Shown piece by piece: positions 44,563 to 54,104 of a DNA stretch of 64,000 nt. Numbering within the stretch: the stretch's first letter is position 1; each line of letters opens with the position of its first letter. Under the pieces are notes generated by a model. The model saw only the letters and a program-made list of their open reading frames with translations, was not told where the DNA came from and did not search any database. The position numbers were made by a program, and so were the translations under genes. Location of the stretch: positions 1-64,000 of the forward strand of contig NZ_FQZQ01000004.1 in NCBI RefSeq assembly GCF_900142085.1. The letters are read 5' to 3'. The DNA comes from Shimia gijangensis. GTDB taxonomy: Bacteria > Pseudomonadota > Alphaproteobacteria > Rhodobacterales > Rhodobacteraceae.

Positions 44563-45456
44563 ATGCAATTGGCCCCTACATCACAAACCACTGACTATCT
44601 GATCGCGCCTCAACCCAGCAACAAGGGATTGACCCGTGTGGTGCAAGGCACGGATCATACAGGCGCAGCTGCCGAAACCTCGGTGGTCGAGGAGCGCCCG
44701 CTGACGATTTTTCTCAATAGCCGCGAGATTGTAACCGCCATGACCATTGGCGATTACCCCGAATATCTTGCGCTTGGGTTTCTACGCAATCAGGGAATGC
44801 TGAGCGACGCCGATGTGGTCACGGGCATCGATTTTGACGAAGAGTTAGAAACCGTGGTTGTGCGCACGGCAAAAGAGACCGACCACGAAGACAAGCTGAA
44901 AAAGAAAACCCGCACATCTGGTTGTGCGGTGGGTACCGTGTTTGGGGATATGATGGAAGGCTTGGAAGGACTGACATTACCACCCACCCAGGCGCGCACC
45001 TCAGACCTTTATGCACTTGCGCACAAGATCAACCGCACGCCCTCGCTGTATCTCGAGGCCGGCGCAATTCACGGGTCGGTACTATGTCAGGGAGATCGGC
45101 CGCTGGTCTATATGGAGGATGTTGGCCGTCACAATGCGGTCGACAAAATCGCCGGTTGGATGTTTGACACAAAAACAGAAGCGGCAGACAAGGTGCTGTA
45201 CACCACGGGACGTCTGACCTCGGAAATGGTGATCAAGACGGCCCTTATGGGCATTCCTGTTTTGGCGTCGCGGTCTGGCTTTACGGCCTGGGGTGTTGAG
45301 ATTGCTCAAAAAGTTGGCCTTACTCTGATTGGCCGTATGCGCGGGCAAAGGTTCATCTGCCTGTCCGGCGAAGACCGTTTGATCCGTGATGTGGACCCAG
45401 CCACTGTGCCGGATGACGCCAAAAAAAGCCGGCGCAAATCAGCTGGAGACGACTAG
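44563..45456 (+). CDS. fdhD: Formate dehydrogenase accessory sulfurtransferase
   Basis: A 297-residue FdhD protein, which transfers sulfur from a desulfurase to the molybdenum/tungsten cofactor of formate dehydrogenase. The catalytic Cys lies in RTSGCAVGTVFGDM (about residue 125); VYMEDVGRHNAVDKIAGW and RLTSEMVIKTALMGIPVLASR follow, in parts. The ATG at 44563 is my choice; an in-frame TTG at 44524 is possible. It heads a run with mobA, mobB and moeA; no formate dehydrogenase structural gene is in the window. Confidence 0.93.
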   Translation: MQLAPTSQTTDYLIAPQPSNKGLTRVVQGTDHTGAAAETSVVEERPLTIFLNSREIVTAMTIGDYPEYLALGFLRNQGMLSDADVVTGIDFDEELETVVVRTAKETDHEDKLKKKTRTSGCAVGTVFGDMMEGLEGLTLPPTQARTSDLYALAHKINRTPSLYLEAGAIHGSVLCQGDRPLVYMEDVGRHNAVDKIAGWMFDTKTEAADKVLYTTGRLTSEMVIKTALMGIPVLASRSGFTAWGVEIAQKVGLTLIGRMRGQRFICLSGEDRLIRDVDPATVPDDAKKSRRKSAGDD

Positions 45457-45504
45457 CTTCATGTTTCACCATTTCAAAAATACTCTCGTTGGAGGCAAGC
45501 TCGC

Positions 45505-46122
45505 ATGAAACAACCTCTCGGAGTGATTCTGGCTGGCGGGTTGTCATCCCGTATGGGGGGTGGTGACAAAGGGCTTCTGGATTTGAACGGGAAGTCTATC
45601 CTGTCTCACGTGATTGAAAGACTTGAACCGCAGACGGCTGGTGTCGCGATCAATGCCAATGGCGACCCGACGCGGTTTTCCAATACGGGGCTGTCCGTGA
45701 TCCCCGATAGCATCTCCGATTTTCCCGGCCCACTGGCTGGGGTCCTTGCTGGGCTCGACTGGGCCGCGGCGCAAGGGGCGGAAACCATTGTGACCGCCGC
45801 CGCGGATACACCGTTTTTCCCATGCGACCTGGTACCGCAATTGATGCTGGCGACCGAAGGCATGCAAAATCCTCTGGCTCTCTCGGCTTCGCGTGATCCT
45901 CAGTCCGATAAACTCTGGCGTCAGCCAACCTTTGGTCTTTGGCCCGTGGCTTTGCGCGACGATCTGCGGACGGCTCTTCAGGACGGTTTGCGCAAAGTTA
46001 TCCTGTGGACAGATCGCCACAACGCGGGCCTCGTGGAATTCCCGGTGGGTCGGGTGGACCCGTTCTTTAACGTCAATACGCCGGACGAGCTTGCACAGGC
46101 ACGTTTCTTGGCAGAAGGGTAG
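45505..46122 (+). CDS. mobA: Molybdenum cofactor guanylyltransferase
   Basis: A 205-residue nucleotidyltransferase attaching GMP to Mo-molybdopterin to form MGD, the form used by formate and DMSO-type reductases. The GTP-binding start ILAGGLSSRMGGGDKGLL (about residue 9) and AADTPFFPCDLVP (about 98) are family motifs. It is followed by mobB after three bases. Confidence 0.94.
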   Translation: MKQPLGVILAGGLSSRMGGGDKGLLDLNGKSILSHVIERLEPQTAGVAINANGDPTRFSNTGLSVIPDSISDFPGPLAGVLAGLDWAAAQGAETIVTAAADTPFFPCDLVPQLMLATEGMQNPLALSASRDPQSDKLWRQPTFGLWPVALRDDLRTALQDGLRKVILWTDRHNAGLVEFPVGRVDPFFNVNTPDELAQARFLAEG

Positions 46123-46125
46123 CGG

Positions 46126-46617
46126 ATGCGGGTTTTTGGAATTACCGGCTGGAAAAACACTGGTAAAACCGGCCTGACCGAACGGTTGGTGGCTGAGTTT
46201 ACGTCTCGCGGCTTCACGGTTTCCACGCTGAAGCATGCACACCATAGCGTCGACGTGGATCAGGCAGGCACCGATAGTTTCCGCCACCGCAGCGCAGGTG
46301 CCCATCAGGTGCTTTTGGCGTCTGAAAACCGCTGGGCTTTGATGACCGAACACCGTGCTGCCGCCGAACCTTCGATGGAAGATCTCGTGGCGCAATTGAC
46401 TCCGGTCGATATTGTTCTCGTCGAGGGCTTCAAACGGGCTCGCCACCCCAAGATCGAAGCGCACCGGGTGGCGGCCAAGCAGCCTCTGATCGCGCCAGGC
46501 GATGCCACTGTACGGGCCATAGCCACGGATACGCCGCTCGACATCGATCGCCCGCAATTCGATCTGAATGACACTTCATCCATTGCCGATTTTATTCTGA
46601 GCGAGACCACGTCGTGA
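46126..46617 (+). CDS. mobB: Molybdopterin-guanine dinucleotide biosynthesis protein B
   Basis: A 163-residue GTP-binding protein that assists MobA. The Walker A region is GWKNTGKTGLTERLV (residues 7-21); LKHAHHSVDVDQAGTDS and VEGFKRARHPKIE are further family features. It overlaps moeA by four bases. Confidence 0.93.
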   Translation: MRVFGITGWKNTGKTGLTERLVAEFTSRGFTVSTLKHAHHSVDVDQAGTDSFRHRSAGAHQVLLASENRWALMTEHRAAAEPSMEDLVAQLTPVDIVLVEGFKRARHPKIEAHRVAAKQPLIAPGDATVRAIATDTPLDIDRPQFDLNDTSSIADFILSETTS

Positions 46618-47873
46618 CCCTTACACCCCCACCTTTGAAAGATGATTGTTTCGCGCTGCCCGCTGGCACTCAGTGGACCGCTGTAGATGACGCACTGACC
46701 TCCCTGAGCGACCGGTTGCATCCAGTCACGGGAATTGAAGTCTTACCTCTGGAAGCCGCACTGAACCGTGTGCTCGCCGAGGACATCATCGCCCAACGCT
46801 CGAACCCTCCACTGCCCAATTCGGCGGTCGACGGGTACGGCATGCGACACGTCGATATTATTGATGGCCCTCAGGCGATGCCTCTGGTCGCGGGGCGCTC
46901 TGCCGCCGGTCAGCCATTTGAGGGCGCTTTACCTCCGGGTCACGCAATTCGCATTCTGACGGGTGCGACGCTCCCCAAAAAGGTCGATACAGTCATCCTG
47001 CAAGAAGACATCACCACCGATGGTCAGCAAATCGCCTTTCATGGCCCTCTGAAAAAAGGTGCAAATGCCCGAAATGCGGGTGAAGACGTTGCCGCAGGCG
47101 CTCAGATATTGCCATCCGGCCGTATCCTGACCCCGGCAGACCTGGCATTGCTGGCGGCAACAGGCGTCGCACAAGTACCGGTTCGAAAACTCTTGCGTGT
47201 TGCGATTGTCTCAACCGGAGACGAATTGGCAGAGCCCGGCGACCCCGCCCGCCCGGATCAGATTTACGATGCCAACCGACCAATGTTACGGGCCATGTGC
47301 CAACGCTTTGGATTTCATCCTGTGGATTTGGGACGCGCACCAGATGATCGCGAAGCGTTGCGCGGATTTCTGGATGCGGCGGCTGAACAATCGGACGTGA
47401 TCCTGACATCCGGCGGCGCGTCTGCCGGTGACGAAGATCATCTTGCTGCGCTTATGAATGAAACCGGGGCAATGTTTTTGTGGCGCATGGCCATCAAACC
47501 CGGCCGCCCGCTTGCCCTGGGCCTGTGGCATGGCACTCCGATATTCGGACTGCCGGGCAACCCGGTGGCTGCAATGGTGTGCACATTGATTTTTGCGCGT
47601 CCGGCCATGGGCTTGCTTGCGGGGCAAAACTGGCATGACCCTCAGCGCCTGTCTGTGCCCGCAGCCTTTGCTAAATCCAAAAAGCCTGGGCGCCGCGAAT
47701 ATCTGCGTGCCCGACTGCGCAACGGCAAAGCCGAGGTGTTTTCCTCTGAAGGATCAGGGCGGATCAGCGGGCTGTCCTGGGCTGAAGGTCTGGTGGAACT
47801 GCCGGATGGCGCACTGGAAATTTCAGAAGGTACTCTGGTAACCTTCATCCCTTACAGCGCGTTTGGTCTCTGA
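46614..47873 (+). CDS. moeA: Molybdopterin molybdenumtransferase
   Basis: A 419-residue enzyme inserting molybdate into adenylylated molybdopterin. PLPNSAVDGYGMR (about residue 64), RILTGATLPKKVDTVILQED (about 120), VSTGDELAEPGD (about 199), TSGGASAGDEDHL (about 264) and GLPGNPVAAMV (about 310) are MoeA motifs. It is last in the fdhD-mobA-mobB-moeA run; an intergenic repeat copy follows it. Confidence 0.95.
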   Translation: MTLTPPPLKDDCFALPAGTQWTAVDDALTSLSDRLHPVTGIEVLPLEAALNRVLAEDIIAQRSNPPLPNSAVDGYGMRHVDIIDGPQAMPLVAGRSAAGQPFEGALPPGHAIRILTGATLPKKVDTVILQEDITTDGQQIAFHGPLKKGANARNAGEDVAAGAQILPSGRILTPADLALLAATGVAQVPVRKLLRVAIVSTGDELAEPGDPARPDQIYDANRPMLRAMCQRFGFHPVDLGRAPDDREALRGFLDAAAEQSDVILTSGGASAGDEDHLAALMNETGAMFLWRMAIKPGRPLALGLWHGTPIFGLPGNPVAAMVCTLIFARPAMGLLAGQNWHDPQRLSVPAAFAKSKKPGRREYLRARLRNGKAEVFSSEGSGRISGLSWAEGLVELPDGALEISEGTLVTFIPYSAFGL

Positions 47874-47889
47874 TCATCTTTTGGCACTA

Positions 47890-47949
47890 AGCATCCCGGG
47901 GTGAGCTTCGCCTTTGTATTGCAAAGGTGATGTGAGGGGCAGCGCCCCT
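47890..47949 (+). repeat. Dispersed intergenic repeat, copy C
   Basis: CATCCCGGGGTGAG, a hairpin of about nine pairs (TCGCCTTTG / CAAAGGTGA) and AGGGGCAGCGCCCCT. It lies between the convergent moeA and the membrane protein gene, close to the moeA stop. Confidence 0.85.
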
Positions 47950-47956
47950 AAACCCG

Positions 47957-48979
47957 TCAGTCAAAAATTCCAGCCACCCGACCCAAGAGCATAAATGCCC
48001 GTGCGGTGCGCGTGTCTGATAAGGCGGCAATATCGCTGTCCGAAGCCGTTTCTTCAAATTCGACGAAAGTTTTATCAAACCGGCGTAAAAAATGATGCGT
48101 CGCGTCGCGGAAGATCGTGTCCTGTTTCATACGTCCTGCCGTAAGCGCCAGCGAAGACCGATCGCGGATGCCACCAAGCTGGGCGATCACCCGACCACGT
48201 TCTCCTGCTGCAAAACGGCGCCATATCTCGGGGCGAGCCAGATCAGGGCGCAGATCATCCATATAGATACCGTCTTGACTGAGCAGGGTCAGCACGTCTT
48301 GGGCTGCCTGAATAAGCTGGGATGCGCGCCGATCCTTGAGCGCTTTGCGCAGGGCTGAGAACCCGGCCTTGTCTTCTGCGTTCTCGGGAAAGTTCAGCGC
48401 ACTTATGAACACATTGCGATCAATCGGAGGGGACAGATCCTCGGCCGGTGTGCCGAGTGCCAGCAATCCCTGATCCTCGGTATCTACCTGTGTGACTTCT
48501 GGTTCGGGGGTTTTGCGAATGCCCTGATCGCGCTCACGAGACGAGGTGAATGTTGCTAGTGCGGATTCGGTTTTGCGTTGTGCGGCTGCAATCTCGTCGA
48601 GCTTGCGAGAAACCGTCGGTTCACTAGAGGCTGACTGGATAGAGCCTTGCGCCTGTGCCACATAGGTGCGGCGCATGGCGTCAATTGCCGACTGAAGGCG
48701 TGTGCTTTCCTCGCGCATGATCCGACTTGAGCGTGCGGCAGTTGCGGCCACCCAAATCATTGCGACCGGCATGAAAATGGCCAGCATCGTCATCACAAAC
48801 CTGAGGGAATCGATTTCGCCGGTTTCGCTGCCGCCAAGCACCACAAAGAAGATCGCCGTACCACCCAACCACAAAAGCGATACCGCAACGGCAATTACCT
48901 CGATGCCGGTGACACTGGCGATCGAAGGTTTTTCGTAAATCCCCAACGGAGTGGGTTTGCTGCCGGACTCGTCACTCAT
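47957..48979 (-). CDS. Membrane protein with long coiled-coil region, 340 aa
   Basis: Unrecognised protein starting at ATG 48979 (AGGAG upstream). Two membrane helices are near the N-terminus (VIAVAVSLLWLGGTAIFFVV and FVMTMLAIFMPVAMIWVAAT), then a coiled-coil segment (about 88-150) and a helical C-terminal domain with DRNVFISALNFPENAEDK and ARAFMLLGRVAGIFD. The layout is that of a conserved Rhodobacterales hypothetical protein. It lies alone between moeA and greA. Confidence 0.75.
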   Translation of the reverse strand: MSDESGSKPTPLGIYEKPSIASVTGIEVIAVAVSLLWLGGTAIFFVVLGGSETGEIDSLRFVMTMLAIFMPVAMIWVAATAARSSRIMREESTRLQSAIDAMRRTYVAQAQGSIQSASSEPTVSRKLDEIAAAQRKTESALATFTSSRERDQGIRKTPEPEVTQVDTEDQGLLALGTPAEDLSPPIDRNVFISALNFPENAEDKAGFSALRKALKDRRASQLIQAAQDVLTLLSQDGIYMDDLRPDLARPEIWRRFAAGERGRVIAQLGGIRDRSSLALTAGRMKQDTIFRDATHHFLRRFDKTFVEFEETASDSDIAALSDTRTARAFMLLGRVAGIFD

Positions 48980-49003
48980 AATCACTCCTGGATCTGTCTT
49001 GCG

Positions 49004-49474
49004 CTAAATGTAAGCGACGGACATCACCTCGTAACTCTTTTCGCCACCAGGTGTACGCACTTCTACGCTATCACCTTCTTCTTTGCCAATCAGCGCCCGT
49101 GCAATGGGCGATTTGATGTTCAAAAGACCTTTTTCGACGTTGGCTTCGTGTTCGCCAACGATCTGCCAGGTTTTTTCTTCATCTGTATCTTCATCTATCA
49201 ATGTCACGGTCGCGCCAAATTTGATCGATCCCGACAGCGTTTTGGGATCAATGACATCCGCAAGCGAAATGACGCCCTCGAGTTCTTTCACGCGGCCCTC
49301 AATGAACGAATGCTTTTCCCGGGCTGAGTGGTATTCGGCGTTTTCGGACAAGTCGCCATGTTCGCGGGCTTCGGCGATCGCTTGGATGATAATTGGCCGC
49401 TCGACTGTTTTCAGATTCTTGAGTTCCGCTTCCAGTGCGACAAACCCGCCGCGCGTCATTGGTATTTTTTCCAT
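49004..49474 (-). CDS. greA: Transcription elongation factor GreA
   Basis: A 156-residue factor that stimulates transcript cleavage by stalled RNA polymerase. N-terminal coiled coil ([31 protein letters not shown], read in parts) with the acidic tip residues in [14 protein letters not shown], and a C-terminal FKBP-like domain ([33 protein letters not shown]). Length is normal. Confidence 0.96.
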   Translation of the reverse strand: MEKIPMTRGGFVALEAELKNLKTVERPIIIQAIAEAREHGDLSENAEYHSAREKHSFIEGRVKELEGVISLADVIDPKTLSGSIKFGATVTLIDEDTDEEKTWQIVGEHEANVEKGLLNIKSPIARALIGKEEGDSVEVRTPGGEKSYEVMSVAYI

Positions 49475-49730
49475 GGGTCGATCCCGATCTTCGCGTAGGG
49501 CACAGTTCGTGCGCCACCACCGTGTTACCTGTTCTTAACCCGAGACTGCCCCGAGCAGTCTTTCAAAATCAAGGGACTGGCGGCAATGCAAGGGCAAATA
49601 CGCGAATTCCTATCATTAGTTGGCGTTTTGCAGCATTTTGCCGTCGGGTTCTGATTGACGTTTTGTTGCAAGACGCGCTAGCAACTGCGAAAGAATATTT
49701 CCGCCAGCCACCGGAAGAAGGGAAGCCAAA
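49475..49730. other. Intergenic region between greA and ETF-QO genes
   Basis: A 256-bp gap between divergent genes. It contains a perfect GACTGC-CCCGA-GCAGTC hairpin (49544-49560) followed by TTT on the plus strand. Promoters for both genes must lie here, but I see no clear elements. Confidence 0.45.
49544..49560. other. Hairpin in greA/ETF-QO divergent region
   Basis: Perfect 6-bp stem GACTGC/GCAGTC with a five-base loop. It could be an operator palindrome or part of the greA 5' leader, being about 70 bp upstream of the greA start. Confidence 0.4.
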
Positions 49731-51380
49731 ATGGCCGATATCGAACGCGAAGCAATGGAATACGATGTTGTCATCGTTGGTGCAGGACCTGCAGGTCTGT
49801 CTGCAGCGATCCGTCTCAAGCAACTGGACGCCGATCTGGACGTCGTTGTGCTTGAAAAAGGCTCGGAAGTAGGCGCACATATCCTGTCTGGTGCGGTGCT
49901 GGACCCCTGCGGTCTGGACAAGCTGATGCCCGACTGGAAAGACAAGGGCGCACCGCTCAACGTGCAAGTCAAGAAAGACAATTTCTACATGCTGGGTGAA
50001 GCGGGCGAGATTCGCATTCCCAACTGGCCAATGCCCCCTTTGATGGACAACCATCACAATTACATCGTGTCGATGGGCAACGTCTGCCGCTGGATGGCTG
50101 AACAGGCCGAAGAACTCGGCGTCGAGATTTTCCCGGGCATGGCTTGCTCTGAACTGGTTTACCGCGAAGACGGATCGGTCAAGGGCGTGGTTGCCGGTGT
50201 ATTTGGTCTTGAAGCTGACGGATCAATCGGTGAAGGCACAGAACCGGGCATGGAATTGCACGGTAAATATGTGTTCATCTCGGAAGGCGTGCGTGGGTCG
50301 CTCGCCAAAGAAATCATCGGCAAATACGATCTTCAGGCAGGCAAAGAACCACAGAAATTCGGCCTTGGCATGAAAGAAATCTGGGAGATTGACCCGGCCA
50401 AGCACAAAGAGGGCACCGTGACCCACACAATGGGCTGGCCTTTGGGTGGCAATGCTGGCGGTGGATCGTTCATCTATCACATGGAGAACAACCAGATCTT
50501 CATCGGTTTTGTGGTGCACCTGAACTACAAGAACCCGCATCTGTTCCCTTACATGGAATTTCAGCGTCTGAAGCATCACCCAATGGTTGCTGAGCTTCTG
50601 GAAGGCGGCAAGCGCGTGGCTTATGGTGCGCGGGCGATCTCCGAAGGTGGGTTCCAGTCGATGCCGAAAATGACCTTCCCCGGCGGCGCCTTGTTGGGGT
50701 GTTCGGTCGGTATGGTCAACGTGCCGCGCATCAAGGGCAACCACAATGCGATGCTTTCTGGCATGGCTGCTGCCGAAGCGGCTGTGGCGGCGATCAAAGA
50801 TGGTCGTTCGGGTGATGAGCTGCCAGATTATGAGACCGAAGTACGCACGGGTGCGATTGGCAAAGATCTGAAGAAAGTTCGCAACGTTAAACCGATCTGG
50901 TCCAAGTGGGGCCTGACGGCATCATTGATGCTGGGCGGTCTGGACATGTGGACCAACACATTGGGCTTTTCTTTCTTTGGCACCTTGGGCCACGGCAAGA
51001 ATGATGCGGACGCAACGCAGCCCGCCGACAAGCACAAAGTCATCGATTATCCGAAGCCCGATGGCAAATTGTCCTTTGATCGCCTGACCAACGTCTCGTT
51101 TGCAATGACCAACCACGAAGAAAGCCAACCTTGTCATCTGCAATTGGCTGACCCCGATGTACCGGTCAACGTGAATCTTGCGAAATACGCCGAACCGGCA
51201 CAGCGGTACTGTCCGGCTGGCGTGTACGAGATTGTCGAAGAAGAGGGCAAAGACCCGCGCTTTGTCATCAACTTCCAGAACTGCGTACACTGCAAAACCT
51301 GCGACATCAAAGACCCAAGCCAGAACATCACCTGGGTCACACCCCAAGGGGGCGACGGTCCAAACTATCCGAATATGTAA
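49731..51380 (+). CDS. Electron transfer flavoprotein-ubiquinone oxidoreductase
   Basis: A 549-residue membrane-associated flavoprotein passing electrons from ETF (acyl-CoA dehydrogenases) to ubiquinone. FAD-binding VVIVGAGPAGLSAAIRL near residue 11, the membrane-contact region, and a C-terminal 4Fe-4S cluster with CPAGVYEIV and NFQNCVHCKTCDIKDP (about 500-535). It would serve the acyl-CoA dehydrogenase at 39 kb. A strong terminator follows. Confidence 0.96.
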   Translation: MADIEREAMEYDVVIVGAGPAGLSAAIRLKQLDADLDVVVLEKGSEVGAHILSGAVLDPCGLDKLMPDWKDKGAPLNVQVKKDNFYMLGEAGEIRIPNWPMPPLMDNHHNYIVSMGNVCRWMAEQAEELGVEIFPGMACSELVYREDGSVKGVVAGVFGLEADGSIGEGTEPGMELHGKYVFISEGVRGSLAKEIIGKYDLQAGKEPQKFGLGMKEIWEIDPAKHKEGTVTHTMGWPLGGNAGGGSFIYHMENNQIFIGFVVHLNYKNPHLFPYMEFQRLKHHPMVAELLEGGKRVAYGARAISEGGFQSMPKMTFPGGALLGCSVGMVNVPRIKGNHNAMLSGMAAAEAAVAAIKDGRSGDELPDYETEVRTGAIGKDLKKVRNVKPIWSKWGLTASLMLGGLDMWTNTLGFSFFGTLGHGKNDADATQPADKHKVIDYPKPDGKLSFDRLTNVSFAMTNHEESQPCHLQLADPDVPVNVNLAKYAEPAQRYCPAGVYEIVEEEGKDPRFVINFQNCVHCKTCDIKDPSQNITWVTPQGGDGPNYPNM

Positions 51381-51401
51381 TCTGGACCGCAGATTGTCTC
51401 C

Positions 51402-51428
51402 AAAGGCCACCTTCGGGTGGCCTTTTTC
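51402..51428 (+). terminator. Intrinsic terminator of ETF-QO gene
   Basis: AAAGGCCACC-TTCG-GGTGGCCTTT, a perfect 10-bp stem with UUCG loop followed by TT, 22 bases after the stop codon. It is the clearest intrinsic terminator in the window. Confidence 0.93.
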
Positions 51429-51538
51429 AATTGTTTTGCGCAGAGACCCGCAACCAATGCGCAATCCCGTGATCTGCCATTGCCGTTTCTCCCCTTGCGC
51501 ACTACTTTCCTTGGGACTGCTTATTCAGGGAGCCTCGT

Positions 51539-53248
51539 GTGGCCACGTCCTTAATCCGAAAATTGTCTCTTTCATTGCTTTTGGCGACAACGGCCCTTCC
51601 GGTTCAGGCCGAAGGATTGTCCGGGGCCTATCTTGCTGCTCGACAAGCGACAATAAACAGCGACTATAATGCGGCGGCGCGGTATTATACGCGCGCATTG
51701 GCCGGTGACCCGTCCAACCCGGTCATTCTGGAAAGCGCCGTGTTGTCCTATCTGTCCTTGGGGCAATTGGACACAGCTCTGCCGGTGGCCCGAAAAATTG
51801 TGAATGACGGCCTGAAAAGTCAGTTGGCAAATATGGTCGTGTCCGCCGGTCAGATCAAGCAGGGCGACTATGTTGATCTGCTGAAAGCCCTTGAAGAAGG
51901 CGAAGTAATTGGGCCTCTTGTGGACGGTTTGATGACTGCCTGGGCTCATATAGGCAATGGCAACATGTCCCTCGCACTTGAAGCCTTCGACAAGGTTGCT
52001 GAGGAACCCGGGCTCGGTGGTTTTGCAGCCTACCACAAGGCGCTCGCTCTGGCCTCGGTTGGGGACTACGAGAGCGCTGAGGCAATCTATTCTGGTGACA
52101 ACAACGGTGCCATCCAAAGTACGCGGCGCGGCGTTATGGCTTTGGTGGAAATACTCAGCCAACTGGATCGCAATGCAGATGCTCTTGCCCTTTTGGACAG
52201 CGTCTTTGATGGCCATCTTGATCCTGACCTTGCCAGCCTGAAAGCGCGTCTCGAATCCGGAGAGTCTCTGCCTTACACCCATATTCACAGCGCATCCGAC
52301 GGCATGGCCGAAGTGTTTTACTCTTTGGGTAGTGCGTTGGAAGCCGAAGCCAGCCCGGACTACACGCTGCTGTACACACGCATTGCACAGTATTTGCGAC
52401 CAGACCATTTCGAAGCCTTGTTGCTGACCGCTGGCCTTCTGGAACAGCTTGAGCGCTATGAACTGGCGACAGAGGCTTACAAATCCGTGCCTGCGGATCA
52501 TCCCTCTTACTATGCCGCCGAATTAGGGCGCGCAGAAGCGTTGCGTCGCGATGATAATCCAGAGGCCGCAATTGAGGTTCTGGAGCAACTGGCTCGCAGT
52601 CATGGCGATCTGGCGATCGTGCATTCCTCTTTGGGTGATCTGTTGCGACAACAGCGCAATTTTGAAGCTGCGGTTGAAGCCTATGATCGCGCTTTGGAAA
52701 TCTCAAACGCCAGTGATCGCAGCCTTTGGTTCCATTATTACGCGCGCGGCATTTGCCACGAACGTCTGGATCACTGGGAGCAATCCGAAGCTGATTTTCG
52801 CAAAGCGCTGGAATTGAACCCGGAACAACCGCAGGTTCTGAACTACCTCGGCTATTCGCTGGTCGAAAAACAGACCAAGCTGGATGAGGCACTTGAGATG
52901 ATTGAACGCGCTGTCGCTGCGCGACCGGAGTCGGGTTATATTGTCGACTCTCTGGGTTGGGTTTTGTATCGACTAGGCCGCTATGACGAGGCAGTGGATC
53001 ACATGGAACGCGCCGCCGAGTTGATGCCCGTCGATCCCGTGGTGAACGACCATCTTGGCGATGTTTATTGGGCTGTGGGCCGCATTCTCGAGGCTGAGTT
53101 TCAATGGCGCCGGGCGCTGTCATTTGTGGATGAAGAAACCGAAGAAGAAGCCAAGCCAGATCGTATCCGCCGCAAGTTAGAGATCGGATTGGATCAGGTT
53201 CTCGAAGAAGAAGGCGCAGACCCCTTGAAGGTGGCCAATGACGGTTGA
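51539..53248 (+). CDS. Exported tetratricopeptide-repeat protein
   Basis: A 569-residue protein with signal peptide (SLLLATTALPVQAEG) and at least seven TPR units, including ARYYTRALAGDPSNPVI near the start and YDRALEISNASDRSLW, AEFQWRRALSFVDEE late. The start is GTG 51539. The repeats suggest protein-protein interaction in the periplasm or outer membrane; family members are common just before ispE in alphaproteobacteria. It overlaps ispE by 11 bp. Confidence 0.9.
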   Translation: MATSLIRKLSLSLLLATTALPVQAEGLSGAYLAARQATINSDYNAAARYYTRALAGDPSNPVILESAVLSYLSLGQLDTALPVARKIVNDGLKSQLANMVVSAGQIKQGDYVDLLKALEEGEVIGPLVDGLMTAWAHIGNGNMSLALEAFDKVAEEPGLGGFAAYHKALALASVGDYESAEAIYSGDNNGAIQSTRRGVMALVEILSQLDRNADALALLDSVFDGHLDPDLASLKARLESGESLPYTHIHSASDGMAEVFYSLGSALEAEASPDYTLLYTRIAQYLRPDHFEALLLTAGLLEQLERYELATEAYKSVPADHPSYYAAELGRAEALRRDDNPEAAIEVLEQLARSHGDLAIVHSSLGDLLRQQRNFEAAVEAYDRALEISNASDRSLWFHYYARGICHERLDHWEQSEADFRKALELNPEQPQVLNYLGYSLVEKQTKLDEALEMIERAVAARPESGYIVDSLGWVLYRLGRYDEAVDHMERAAELMPVDPVVNDHLGDVYWAVGRILEAEFQWRRALSFVDEETEEEAKPDRIRRKLEIGLDQVLEEEGADPLKVANDG

Positions 53249-54083
53249 GGCCTTTGCCCCTGCCAAAATCAATCTGACACTGCATGTCACCGACCAAAGA
53301 TCTGATGGATACCATCTGTTGGACTCGCTGGTGACTTTTGTGGATGTTGGAGACGCTGTCACTGTCGAAAAGGCAGAAAAGTCGACACTGACAGTCACCG
53401 GGCCTATGGCCGCAGGCGTGCCAACCGACTCTCGCAATCTTGTGCTGCGTGCGGCGGAAATGCTTGGAGTTCCCGCGAAGATTACTTTGAACAAGCATTT
53501 GCCAGCGGCGGCAGGTATCGGTGGCGGCTCTTCTGACGCTGCGGCGGCGCTGCGGGCACTGACGACCTTGTACAATCTGGCGCTGCCGTCTGTGTCTGAC
53601 CTATTGTCACTGGGGGCAGATGTACCGGTTTGCGTGCCAGCAACTCTGGCCCGCATGACAGGTATCGGTGAACAAGTCGCACCGGTGGTCAATGAACCTG
53701 TCTGGCCGATGATCCTGATTAATCCACGAGTTTCTGTGCCTACCGGACCTGTGTTTCAGGCATTGCCCAGCAAAAACAACCCGCCGATGCCCGAGGATTT
53801 CCCGGATTGGAAAGACTGGGACACTGCGGCGGCCTGGTTGACGACGCAGCGAAATGATCTCGAAGCGCCCGCCATTGGCGCCCAACCCTCCATTGGGCAG
53901 GTTTTGACTGAACTGCACGACAGCAAAGGTTGCGCTTTGGCGCGAATGTCAGGGTCAGGCGCGACCTGTTTTGGTATTTACTTCGACGATGATATTCGCG
54001 ATCGCGCCTTGAAAAAACTGCGCGGCGACTTTCCAAATTGGTGGATCATGCCAACCAGACCGCTTGGACACCCAATGGCGTAA
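53238..54083 (+). CDS. ispE: 4-diphosphocytidyl-2-C-methyl-D-erythritol kinase
   Basis: GHMP kinase of the MEP isoprenoid pathway, 281 residues. AFAPAKINLTLHV (residue 5), the ATP loop PAAAGIGGGSSDAAAALRAL (about 91) and MSGSGATCFGIY (about 238) are diagnostic. Its product leads to the prenyl diphosphates used by the polyprenyl synthase encoded next door, convergently. It overlaps the TPR gene. Confidence 0.95.
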   Translation: MTVEAFAPAKINLTLHVTDQRSDGYHLLDSLVTFVDVGDAVTVEKAEKSTLTVTGPMAAGVPTDSRNLVLRAAEMLGVPAKITLNKHLPAAAGIGGGSSDAAAALRALTTLYNLALPSVSDLLSLGADVPVCVPATLARMTGIGEQVAPVVNEPVWPMILINPRVSVPTGPVFQALPSKNNPPMPEDFPDWKDWDTAAAWLTTQRNDLEAPAIGAQPSIGQVLTELHDSKGCALARMSGSGATCFGIYFDDDIRDRALKKLRGDFPNWWIMPTRPLGHPMA

Positions 54084-54104
54084 CCTCAAAATCTTTTGGC
54101 AAAC

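Noticed and set aside
45463-45500. Possible fifth copy of the intergenic repeat
   Set aside because: Only a short segment resembling the start of copy A (AAAATACTC) is present; the CCCGGGG core and both hairpins are missing.
52155-53498. Long minus-strand frame (447 codons) opposite the TPR gene
   Set aside because: It is an antisense shadow: low-complexity Arg/Pro/His-rich translation, no ribosome site, and the plus strand has a clear signal peptide and TPR repeats.
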